54,360 bases of DNA from the NCBI GenBank assembly GCA_016783885.1, contig JADHVR010000017.1, forward strand, positions 1 through 54,360, written 5' to 3'. Both the position numbers and the translations under genes were made by a program. This document shows positions 35,910 through 43,270 of this stretch, in pieces. Origin of the DNA: Bacteroidales bacterium (lineage in GTDB: Bacteria > Bacteroidota > Bacteroidia > Bacteroidales > JAADJA01). Below the pieces are notes generated by a model. It was not told the DNA's origin and made no database searches. It worked only from the letters and a program-made list of their open reading frames with translations. Numbering within the stretch: position 1 is the stretch's first letter; the number at the start of each line of letters is the position of its first letter.

Positions 35910-36965
35910 TTAAGTGCTAACTTTTTTCAAGTTTGCAAAATAAATGGCGAATGAACGGTATAAAAAATGAGTCCACTTTCCAAAAGGAACAAGTAATATT
36001 CCCCATTGAGCAATAACAATTAAATGTATCATATATAACCATAAATTATTATCGATTAGGTTGGTGTCAACAAATAACCTTACAAAAAATGCTGTAAATC
36101 CTAATAAAAAAAGCCAGATAACAAATAACCAATCTGAATGGTGAGAGAATTTGGTTACCTCCCTGTTTTTTCTCAGTCTATCAATGATGAAATCAAAAGT
36201 AAAGACAAATACCAACCCACATACAATATATCCTAACCAGATAATAATGGTATTCTCTGTTGAAAACCAATTAAGAAAAACTGTAGTAAACAGTAATAAT
36301 AAATAGCCTATTACGATCAGGAAATGTTCAAGCCATCGGAAGCTGCCTGTTTCACATTTTAAGGATCTGTTTTGTGTAAACATATTCCAAATCAGATGCC
36401 AGATACCTGTGATGTAAGAAAATACAGGTGCTTTCACTTTTTGTTTTACAATTGTAAGCCAGAACATATGAAAGATATTCGGCAGTAGTATCAGAGTGAA
36501 TACTGCAAGAATAACATATTGTTCAAATAGATGGCCAAAGTGCATGACTGCTTCTGTTTCGAAACCTTTTATATAACCAACTGCAATAACAGCAATTAAA
36601 ACCAAAAGAAATCCAATAAAAAGTGCAAGTTTTGATCTGTAAAAGAGGCCAGCAAGACCGGTCCAATCATAGATTTTAGTTAGATAACGACGGACCGCCA
36701 TCATTAATTCTCCCGGATTAGCATCTCTTGGGCAGGTTTCACTGCATTCGCCGCAGTAATAACACAGCCATGGGTCAACTTGCTTTGCCAGGTTATCCTT
36801 TAATCCCATTTGTATCGCTCTGATCCCTTTTCTCGGGAAAAGAAATCCTTGCTCGGTTAACGGACAGATAGCCGTACAATTACCGCAATGGAAACATTCG
36901 TTCCATTCGCTCAGTCCAAATTTTTGCAGTTCTCTTTTTAAATCAGGATTAACTCTTGTGCTCAT
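35910..36965 (-). CDS. QmoC-like membrane subunit (HdrC-HdrE fusion)
   Basis: A 351-residue protein. Its N-terminal HdrC-like domain binds two [4Fe-4S] clusters (CFHCGNCTAICPL and CYYCGECSETCPRDANPGEL), and the rest (from about residue 115) has about six membrane helices with several His, as in the cytochrome b-like part of QmoC/HdrE/NarI proteins. In sulfate reducers QmoC joins the quinone pool to QmoAB. Here it should connect the HdrA-like proteins and hydrogenase to menaquinone. The ATG overlaps the stop of the preceding gene by 4 bases (ATGA). Confidence 0.87.
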   Translation of the reverse strand: MSTRVNPDLKRELQKFGLSEWNECFHCGNCTAICPLTEQGFLFPRKGIRAIQMGLKDNLAKQVDPWLCYYCGECSETCPRDANPGELMMAVRRYLTKIYDWTGLAGLFYRSKLALFIGFLLVLIAVIAVGYIKGFETEAVMHFGHLFEQYVILAVFTLILLPNIFHMFWLTIVKQKVKAPVFSYITGIWHLIWNMFTQNRSLKCETGSFRWLEHFLIVIGYLLLLFTTVFLNWFSTENTIIIWLGYIVCGLVFVFTFDFIIDRLRKNREVTKFSHHSDWLFVIWLFLLGFTAFFVRLFVDTNLIDNNLWLYMIHLIVIAQWGILLVPFGKWTHFLYRSFAIYFANLKKVST

Positions 36966-38770
36966 GATTTGTCCTCCATAACTGTATAAAGTTTTTTAGC
37001 TTTGGATTCAATGTTTTCGAATGAAATATCTTTAATGCTGTCTTTAATTTTACCTTTGATAATACTTTGTAAAACTCTGGCGGCAGCAGCAGAAGCCTGG
37101 ACTACCGTGTCGGGAATATCTTTTGGTCCCTGGCAGGCGCCGGCAATTGTTATGCCTCCTGTGCTGGTGTTCACCGGATCGCTGATATAATTAATTTCGG
37201 TAAACCAGCCTTCATCGCCTTGCGGAATGCCCAGCATGCGGCTCAAACTTTCCGCATCTTCCCTTGGTTCAATACCAACGGCAAGGACAACCATATCAAA
37301 GGTTTGCTCTATCAATCTGTCGTTTTCAATATCTTCCGAGCGAAGCAATAACTGCCCGTTTTTCTGTTCAATTTTTGCTGTTCTGCCTCTGATCACATGA
37401 ATTCCTTCACTCTTTATTCTTTCATAAAACTCTTCATAACCCTTTCCGAATGCCCGCATATCGATATAATACTCGCAGACTTCAGCGTCAGGTAACTTTT
37501 CTTTTACAAGGTGCGCAAGCTTTAATGAATACATGCAACACACCTTAGAGCAGTATTTATTATAGTTCTCATCCCTGCTGCCAACGCAATGAATGAGTGC
37601 AACGCTTTTCGGACTTCCGCTATCTAAGGTGAATATCTTATTCCCTTTTTTATCCTCTGTTCTGTAAGTAATTTTCCCTTCGGTAGGTCCTGCAGCATTC
37701 ACTAAGCGCTCAAGTTCAAGTGAGGTGATAACATTGGAATATTTACCGTAACCAAATTGTTCAGTACGAGTTGCGTCAAAAGTCTTAAACCCGGTGGCAA
37801 CTATAATATTTCCAACTGTAATTTCGACTTCTTCATCTTTTGCATCAAGATTTATACAGTTATCTACAGGACAGAATTTAACACATACACCACATTTCTT
37901 TCCATCAGACTGAACATAGATACAACTTTCTTCATCAATCAGGTATTTATTTGGCACAGCTTGAGGGAAAGGAATATAAATAGCTTTACGGAGAGTTGTT
38001 CCGACATCAAATTCGCTCGAAGCCTTAGCAGGACATTTTTCAGAGCATGAACCGCATCCAATACAAGTGGTAAGGTCCACTCGTTTTGCCTTTTTTAGGA
38101 TGCGTACTTTGAAATCCCCCGGACCACCACTTACACTTTTAACTTCTGAATAAGTAATAAGCTCAATGTTTGGATGTTGTCCCACTTCAACCATTTTAGG
38201 GGTTAAAATACAAGCTGCACAGTCGAGTGTAGGAAAGGTTTTATCAAACATCGCCATGTGCCCTCCAATGGTTCCGGTCTTTTCAACTAAGTACACTTTC
38301 TGACCGGAGTCTGCTATTTCGAGCGATGCCTGTATGCCGGCAATTCCACCGCCAATAATTAGAGTGTCAGGATTAACATCTTTTTCATCGGGTGTAGCTG
38401 CAAATTCAAACGGAACTCCTTTTACCGCACATAACAGAACAGCTTTTGCCCTATGAATGTTATCAGCACCATATTTTTTAAAACTTGCCAATACTACACT
38501 ATCACCATTGTGCCCGAGAAGCGACATTACTTCGCAAAACAAGGGTTTTACCATTCCGGGTGTATCTCCGGCAATAATAATCCTTTCGACACCTTTCTCC
38601 TTTATTGCAGTTCCAATATTATCAATGCCGGTAAGAGGTAATGACCGGGAATCCCATATTCCACATACTTCGGGAAATGATTTGGCAAAAGTCTCTAATG
38701 CAGTATAGTCAATCGATTTCGGATGTTGAGTATTATGGAAATAAATTCCTGTTGATTTAACATTTTTCAT
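36962..38770 (-). CDS. HdrA-like flavoprotein, internal ferredoxin form
   Basis: A 602-residue HdrA/QmoA-type protein and the first gene of the operon. Its N-terminal ~135 residues have the HdrA fold pattern but lack the Cys cluster. The FAD domain ([19 protein letters not shown]) is followed by TFPTLDCAACILTPKM and an inserted double-cluster ferredoxin region (CIGCGSCSEKCPAK and CGVCVKFCPVDNC). The HCVGSRDENYNKYCSKVCCM stretch is present, but the protein stops shortly after GACQGPKDIPDTVVQASAAAARVLQ, without the C-terminal ferredoxin domain of its paralogue at 34133-35872. It probably pairs with that protein as a heterodimer, as QmoA does with QmoB. Confidence 0.85.
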   Translation of the reverse strand: MKNVKSTGIYFHNTQHPKSIDYTALETFAKSFPEVCGIWDSRSLPLTGIDNIGTAIKEKGVERIIIAGDTPGMVKPLFCEVMSLLGHNGDSVVLASFKKYGADNIHRAKAVLLCAVKGVPFEFAATPDEKDVNPDTLIIGGGIAGIQASLEIADSGQKVYLVEKTGTIGGHMAMFDKTFPTLDCAACILTPKMVEVGQHPNIELITYSEVKSVSGGPGDFKVRILKKAKRVDLTTCIGCGSCSEKCPAKASSEFDVGTTLRKAIYIPFPQAVPNKYLIDEESCIYVQSDGKKCGVCVKFCPVDNCINLDAKDEEVEITVGNIIVATGFKTFDATRTEQFGYGKYSNVITSLELERLVNAAGPTEGKITYRTEDKKGNKIFTLDSGSPKSVALIHCVGSRDENYNKYCSKVCCMYSLKLAHLVKEKLPDAEVCEYYIDMRAFGKGYEEFYERIKSEGIHVIRGRTAKIEQKNGQLLLRSEDIENDRLIEQTFDMVVLAVGIEPREDAESLSRMLGIPQGDEGWFTEINYISDPVNTSTGGITIAGACQGPKDIPDTVVQASAAAARVLQSIIKGKIKDSIKDISFENIESKAKKLYTVMEDKS

Positions 38771-38797
38771 TTCATCCCAGGTTACTGTTTATTATGA

Positions 38798-39162
38798 AAA
38801 TTTAAGGCGGTAATATTAAATTGTGAATAGAAAATTTACAATGATGACGGTCAGCCGGAAATATGACTTTTGTCATATTCTATGATTCTGAAATTATTTT
38901 CTTATTTCAGCTATTTGAAATGCAAGCACTTGTGCCTCGGTAAATTTTTTCTTATCAATTGTTAGTGGGATATTATTTTTTTGAGCATATTCGAGGATAT
39001 TTCCTGTGGGCAGGTTTCCTAACAGTTCGTATCCCGTCATGGGGCAGACACCAATGCCATTTATAACGCCATCAAATATTTTGCATCCGTTTTTATATGC
39101 CGCATCAATTTTGTCGTACCAATCGTCTTTTTTAATATGCAAATGGATACCGAACTCAATCC
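38798..39162. repeat. Duplicated 365-bp block, copy A
   Basis: Matches 42302-42666 without gaps, with about 11 differences. It holds the last ~90 codons of the hydroxymethylglutaryl-CoA lyase gene and ~95 bases after its stop. Its left edge lies 28 bases before the hdrA-like operon start and its right edge is the junction with an RHS fragment. Confidence 0.9.
38860..38879. terminator. Hairpin AATATGAC-TTTT-GTCATATT (copy A)
   Basis: Perfect 8-base stem with a TTTT loop after the 3' end of the chimeric frame. The same hairpin at 42364-42383 follows the genuine lyase gene. There is no strong T run, so termination is only possible. Confidence 0.4.
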
Positions 39163-39643
39163 AAGTTGCGCCTCCGCAAAGTCCTTTGCTGGAAGACTTG
39201 CAGGTGTATGGGTGGTATTCTTCGTAGGTGATAATATTTGCCCGGTCATCCAGTTCCAGGCAGGCAGAACCAAGATGGTTATCATACTGGTAACGAATCG
39301 TTGTGGCCTTTTTATCACCATTCAGGATGGCTATTCTCTTAGTTCTGTCATTTACATGCAAAGATTCCCTGGTTTCAGCAACCTGTCCATTCACTGTTTT
39401 TGTCCATGATTGATAACCTCCTAATAAACGATCTTCAACAATATCCCGGTTTTTAATAACTTTTCGTACTCTTTCACCGCTGGCATCGTAAACGTACCAT
39501 GCTTCACCGCCTCCGCCCAGGCTGGCGTATTGTAAGCGGTCGGCATAGCCCCAGTTCATCGTATTAGTATTGTTGGGTATAAAGTTGCATGGCATTGGCT
39601 GCCGGATTAGGGTAGTTAGAAGAGGGGCGAATAAAAATCCCAT
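38894..39643 (-). pseudogene. RHS fragment fused to HMG-CoA lyase C-terminus (chimera)
   Basis: An open frame of 249 codons made from two unrelated pieces. Residues ~25-145 are an RHS/YD-repeat core fragment (NWGYADRLQYASLGGGGEAW, YVYDASGERVRKVI, YDNHLGSACLELDDRANIITYEEYHPY). From FGIHLHIKKDD onward it equals the last ~90 residues of the nearby lyase (42398-43255), with changes such as GGCP to GVCP that alter the catalytic Cys loop. Neither piece can be a whole protein. The junction lies near 39162, after an odd CKSSSKGLCGGATW stretch. I read it as a recombination remnant; it stays open by chance and may not be expressed. Confidence 0.85.
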
Positions 39644-39980
39644 AAGTCGCGCCAGCGCTGAGGCTTGTGAGGGAAGACTTACGGGTGTGTTGGGAGATTT
39701 TTAATTTTTACATATAAGCCCGACTTATGCAATAGGAGTCCTTTATGGACGAACTATCTGCATTTAGTAAGGGTTAATCCCGATTTAGGGAATCAGCAAT
39801 TTGGTTTTTATCCAAATTATATGATTGTCTTAATCGCTATGAATTAGGAATTATTGTATTATTTCTAATACATAATTTGGAATAATTAAAAAAGAAGCAT
39901 GATAGGAATTTGTCGTGCACCAGTTGTCGGCTCTACCTACATTGATTAATATATTTTGTATATTGAAAAATCAGTAGTTT
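39644..39980. other. Gene-free region upstream of the RHS fragment
   Basis: About 340 bases with no gene. It carries CATAAGTC and GACTTATG (39641-39648 and 39723-39730) in inverted orientation, so the segment may be a remnant of the mobile or RHS-linked DNA that brought the fragment. Confidence 0.45.
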
Positions 39981-40871
39981 TTAATAACCCTGACTTTTTA
40001 ATAGCTTTAAAAATTTTTTAGCTGAAATGGATGAGGGATTAAGTTTCAATGCATAATTGATATTTTCTATTGCTTTTGTGTTATCTCCTAATTGAGAATA
40101 CGAAAAACCAATATCAATGTAAATATTGGAAAGATTCTTTTTATTATCTTTTTTATAATCAAATACTGACGGATCAAACCGGTTAAGTAATTCATCTTTT
40201 CCCTGATATTCGTTTAAAATATCTGATACTTTAAGACTATCTTCCTGATTACCGGTAAATTTATATTGTAGTTCTTTAAGGGTTCCCAGATATGTCGATT
40301 CCATATCCGGTATATATTGGAGGCAAATTTGAAATGTATTTAGGGCTTCCTTCCACTTTTTTTGTTTTTTATAAGTTCTTGCCAGATAAATGTATGCATC
40401 CAAGGGAAAAGGATCCGATTCTGCTGATTTTTGGAAGTACATACCAGATTTGTCATAGATTTCCTTTTTAAAAAATATTTCACCCAAATTATAATATATT
40501 TCATATTTTTGATTGGGCTTATTTTTCAGCACTTCTTGCAAACCGATGATTGCTTTATTATATAATCCCATATGAGTGTAACAGAGGGAAAGATTGACCA
40601 ATGCTGCATTATTTTCCTGATCAATCCTGATGGCTTCAATATACTGCCCTGCAGCCAATTTAAAGTTTCTTTCTAATAAAAATTTATTACCATACCCTAT
40701 TAGGCTCAGCGCTTCAGCTTTTTTGCCCTGAGTTTCCAAATAGCCAATACTATTCGGGTAGAAAGTTGTTAATAAGGTAAAACCAAGCCATAGGCCAATG
40801 ATTACAAATAGTGCAATCTGTATTATGTTATCTGTTTTATTTTTACTATTATGGTGTTTGAAATATCTCAT
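39981..40871 (-). CDS. Membrane-anchored TPR protein
   Basis: A 296-residue protein with one membrane helix near the N-terminus (IIQIALFVIIGLWLGFTLLT), then repeated TPR motifs (for example NNAALVNLSLCYTHMGLYNKAIIGLQEVLKNKPNQ and YYNLGEIFFKKEIYDKSGMYFQKSAESDP; a last one at SNIYIDIGFSYSQLGDNTKAIENINYALKLNP). The TPR part faces one side of the membrane and should bind a partner. Its start overlaps the VanZ-like gene by 4 bases, so the two are one operon. Confidence 0.75.
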   Translation of the reverse strand: MRYFKHHNSKNKTDNIIQIALFVIIGLWLGFTLLTTFYPNSIGYLETQGKKAEALSLIGYGNKFLLERNFKLAAGQYIEAIRIDQENNAALVNLSLCYTHMGLYNKAIIGLQEVLKNKPNQKYEIYYNLGEIFFKKEIYDKSGMYFQKSAESDPFPLDAYIYLARTYKKQKKWKEALNTFQICLQYIPDMESTYLGTLKELQYKFTGNQEDSLKVSDILNEYQGKDELLNRFDPSVFDYKKDNKKNLSNIYIDIGFSYSQLGDNTKAIENINYALKLNPSSISAKKFLKLLKSQGY

Positions 40872-42076
40872 TCGTTATGTAGAATCAATAAAACATTTTG
40901 TCCTGATTTCTTTAACTTATTAAATTTTTCACAAGCCATTTTACTATCAAGAATTATAAACTGTATTACCTTTTTTGACCTAATATTATAAATGAAATGG
41001 GATGTTTTTTCTTCGGAAACCCCAATATTCAATCTTTGCTTTTTGCCAGTTCCAAATACAATTATGTCTGCTTCCTTTTTCATAATTGTATGTTTATCAC
41101 GAATATTGAAATTAAGCTTTTTGTCAACAAACCTGAAAGTACCATTGGGATTAATCATTAAATCAAAATAAATTAATGGGATCCCTTTATATACAGTAAT
41201 ACCATTTTTATGATAGATAACATCCTTATTAATATTCGTGAAGAAGAAGACTAATTGCAGGATAAGGACAATTCCAGCAAGAATCAAAATAGCAATTCTG
41301 GCTTTTTTATACTGTAATTGATGAATGATCAGGAAAATTATCAGAAACAAACTAATTGTGAAAAGAATGATCCATCCAAGATATTTTGACTCGGTAAGTA
41401 TAGAAGATATGAAGAGAAAAAAATAGGAGAAAAAAGTGGAGAAAATCAATAAAGGAAATGGAGCGATGAAATATGTTCTCCATGATGTCCTGAAAATACT
41501 CCAGCTGTCTTTTACAATTTCTCCATCTTCAATCACATAAAATACAAAATACAATCCGAGGATTGCCCCCCAGGTATCTTTTGCGATATCACAGATGTCA
41601 AAAGTTCTATCCGAGAGAGGTATCTGTATTAATTCATCAAAAACAGAAAGTAATATAGCAACTGTAAGTGTTATTCTAATAATTTGTGAAGAAGATTTAT
41701 TTAGATTAATTAGATGCCTGTACATAATTATGGCAAATATACCATAGGCGATATAATGCCAGTTATGCTGCAATTCATAAAACTTGTGACCAAAATAATA
41801 GTCAGTAGAATTTTGTCCCAGCAACCATAAAAAAATAATAATGACTATTGCCGCAATTTTTTTTCTATTTAATCTCTTATAACTTAATGAAATAACTATC
41901 AGAAAAAAGATAAAAGCAATAATAAGAATATAAGGAATAGAAAATGTCTTAAAATATAGTTGTGCCATGGATGCATAGCTAATGGCCCATTGAAAATAAT
42001 TCTGCAATAGAATAAACGGTGTAAATATTAGCAGAAGACAATAGAGTAACAGGTTTCTAAATGATATTCCTTGCAC
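40868..42076 (-). CDS. VanZ-like membrane protein
   Basis: A 402-residue protein with about eight to ten membrane helices. The VanZ-type motif is seen as FDELIQIPLSDRTFDICDIAKDTWGAILGLYF near residues 145-180. The C-terminal ~110 residues are outside the membrane and unlike known families. VanZ proteins affect teicoplanin response in Gram-positive bacteria, but in Bacteroidota such proteins are common and their role is not clear. It overlaps the TPR gene by 4 bases (ATGA). The gene lies 44 bases downstream of an inverted-repeat element. Confidence 0.7.
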   Translation of the reverse strand: MQGISFRNLLLYCLLLIFTPFILLQNYFQWAISYASMAQLYFKTFSIPYILIIAFIFFLIVISLSYKRLNRKKIAAIVIIIFLWLLGQNSTDYYFGHKFYELQHNWHYIAYGIFAIIMYRHLINLNKSSSQIIRITLTVAILLSVFDELIQIPLSDRTFDICDIAKDTWGAILGLYFVFYVIEDGEIVKDSWSIFRTSWRTYFIAPFPLLIFSTFFSYFFLFISSILTESKYLGWIILFTISLFLIIFLIIHQLQYKKARIAILILAGIVLILQLVFFFTNINKDVIYHKNGITVYKGIPLIYFDLMINPNGTFRFVDKKLNFNIRDKHTIMKKEADIIVFGTGKKQRLNIGVSEEKTSHFIYNIRSKKVIQFIILDSKMACEKFNKLKKSGQNVLLILHNE

Positions 42077-42119
42077 CTAATTGTAGTTTTTTTTAATTTT
42101 TCAGCACAAACATATGCTG

Positions 42120-42295
42120 AATTCAAGTCACAAATGCAACTTTTTGATTTAACAAATTTAGTGATAAAAATTTATTTGGTGATAAAAATTTTAATTTTTT
42201 CAGGGCAAAGAGAGAAGGAGTTCATCTCTTTCTCCTTTGTCTTGAAAAATTCAGTCTTTATCTCCTCTGAAAAAGTTGCATTTGTGACTTGAATT
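42120..42295. mobile_element. 176-bp element with perfect 26-bp inverted ends (MITE-like)
   Basis: Positions 42120-42145 (AATTCAAGTCACAAATGCAA, then CTTTTT) are the exact inverse of 42270-42295. Between them an inner imperfect stem (CAAAG...CTTTG, with AGAGAGAAGGAG against CTCCTTTG) could form. The length and perfect ends fit a miniature inverted-repeat transposable element; no target-site duplication is evident. It may also form a long RNA hairpin. Confidence 0.6.
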
Positions 42296-42301
42296 TAGGA
42301 T

Positions 42302-42666
42302 AAATTTAAGGCAGTAATATTAAATTGTGAATAGAAAAATTACAATAATGACGGTCAGCCGGAAATATGACTTTTGTCATATTCTATGATTCTGAAATCA
42401 TTTTCTTATTTCAGCTATTTGAAATGCAAGCACTTGTGCCTCGGTAAATTTTTTCTTATCAATTGTTAGTGAGATATTATTTTTTTGTGCATATTCGAGA
42501 ATATTTCCTGTGGGCAGGTTTCCTAACAGTTCGTATCCCGTCATCGGGCAGCCACCAATGCCATTAATAACGCCATCAAATATTTTGCATCCGTTTTTAT
42601 ATGCCGCATCAATTTTATCGTACCAATCGTCTTTTTTAATATGCAAATGGATACCGAACTCAATCC
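42302..42666. repeat. Duplicated 365-bp block, copy B
   Basis: Matching partner of 38798-39162 and probably the original copy, since it is joined to the complete lyase gene. Its left edge is 6 bases from the end of the inverted-repeat element. Confidence 0.9.
42364..42383. terminator. Hairpin AATATGAC-TTTT-GTCATATT (copy B)
   Basis: Perfect 8-base stem, TTTT loop, 14 bases after the lyase stop codon on the - strand; a candidate end signal. Same as 38860-38879. Confidence 0.45.
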
Positions 42667-43255
42667 CTGAAAATTCCTTTGACAAAGATGCGTATATGTC
42701 TTTTATCATTTCTGGTGTAGCAACACCTATTATATCGGAAAGGCTGATAGTTTCAATTCCTTTCCTGGAAAGTATTTCAGTCCAATGTAATATAATTTCT
42801 TTACCGGATGGATCACCGTAAGGATTACCAAATGCCATAGTTAGGTAAACTATCAGTTTCTTTTTTGATTTAAGGCATGTATTCTGAATTTCATCAATGG
42901 TTTTCAAAGCTTTATTAAAGTCAGAATTTATGTTCCTTTTCAGGAAAACCGGAGATATCGAAAAAGGAAACCCGATGTAGCTGATTTGTTCAAACTGAGC
43001 AGCTTTTTCACCACCTTTTGTATTGGCAGTCAGAACAAAAAGTTTTGACTGTGTGCCTGAAATATCAATTCTTTTAATGACGTCTTCCGTATCGCTTAGT
43101 TGAGGAATTGCTTTTGAAGAAACAAAGCTTCCTATATCAATAATATCAAAACCTACCTGTAACAGAGTATTTATTAACTCAACCTTTTTTGATGAAGGAA
43201 TAATATTTTTTAATCCTTGTATGGCATCGCGGGGTGTTTCCAAAATTTTTAGCAT
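42398..43255 (-). CDS. Hydroxymethylglutaryl-CoA lyase-like protein
   Basis: A 285-residue TIM-barrel lyase of the HMG-CoA lyase/HMGL-like family. The N-terminus has PRDAIQG (Arg8, Asp9; PRDGLQ in the family) and IDIGSFVSSKAIPQLSDTEDV, and the loop NGIGGCPMTG carries the catalytic Cys236. The usual metal-binding HxHD motif reads GIHLHIKKDDW, so the Asp after the second His is replaced. It would split HMG-CoA into acetoacetate and acetyl-CoA in leucine breakdown, but the altered motif means a related aldol lyase activity is possible. Monocistronic; the 3' end is duplicated at 38798-39162. Confidence 0.75.
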   Translation of the reverse strand: MLKILETPRDAIQGLKNIIPSSKKVELINTLLQVGFDIIDIGSFVSSKAIPQLSDTEDVIKRIDISGTQSKLFVLTANTKGGEKAAQFEQISYIGFPFSISPVFLKRNINSDFNKALKTIDEIQNTCLKSKKKLIVYLTMAFGNPYGDPSGKEIILHWTEILSRKGIETISLSDIIGVATPEMIKDIYASLSKEFSGIEFGIHLHIKKDDWYDKIDAAYKNGCKIFDGVINGIGGCPMTGYELLGNLPTGNILEYAQKNNISLTIDKKKFTEAQVLAFQIAEIRK

Positions 43256-43270
43256 TTTACAATGATTTAA

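Larger units (their letters stand above)
42077..42397. other. Gene-free region holding the inverted-repeat element
   Basis: About 320 bases between the VanZ-like gene and the lyase. It holds an element with 26-bp inverted ends (42120-42295) and, from 42302 on, the start of duplicated copy B. A frame of 73 codons spans the element and is not a credible gene. Confidence 0.6.

Noticed and set aside
39981..42076. TPR and VanZ-like pair as part of the hydrogenase module
   Set aside because: Separated by a recombination scar, with unrelated domains and no Fe-S or hydrogenase links.
42071..42292. 73-codon + strand frame over the inverted-repeat element
   Set aside because: It spans both repeat arms and the VanZ-like start; the residues come from the repeat and no protein pattern is seen.
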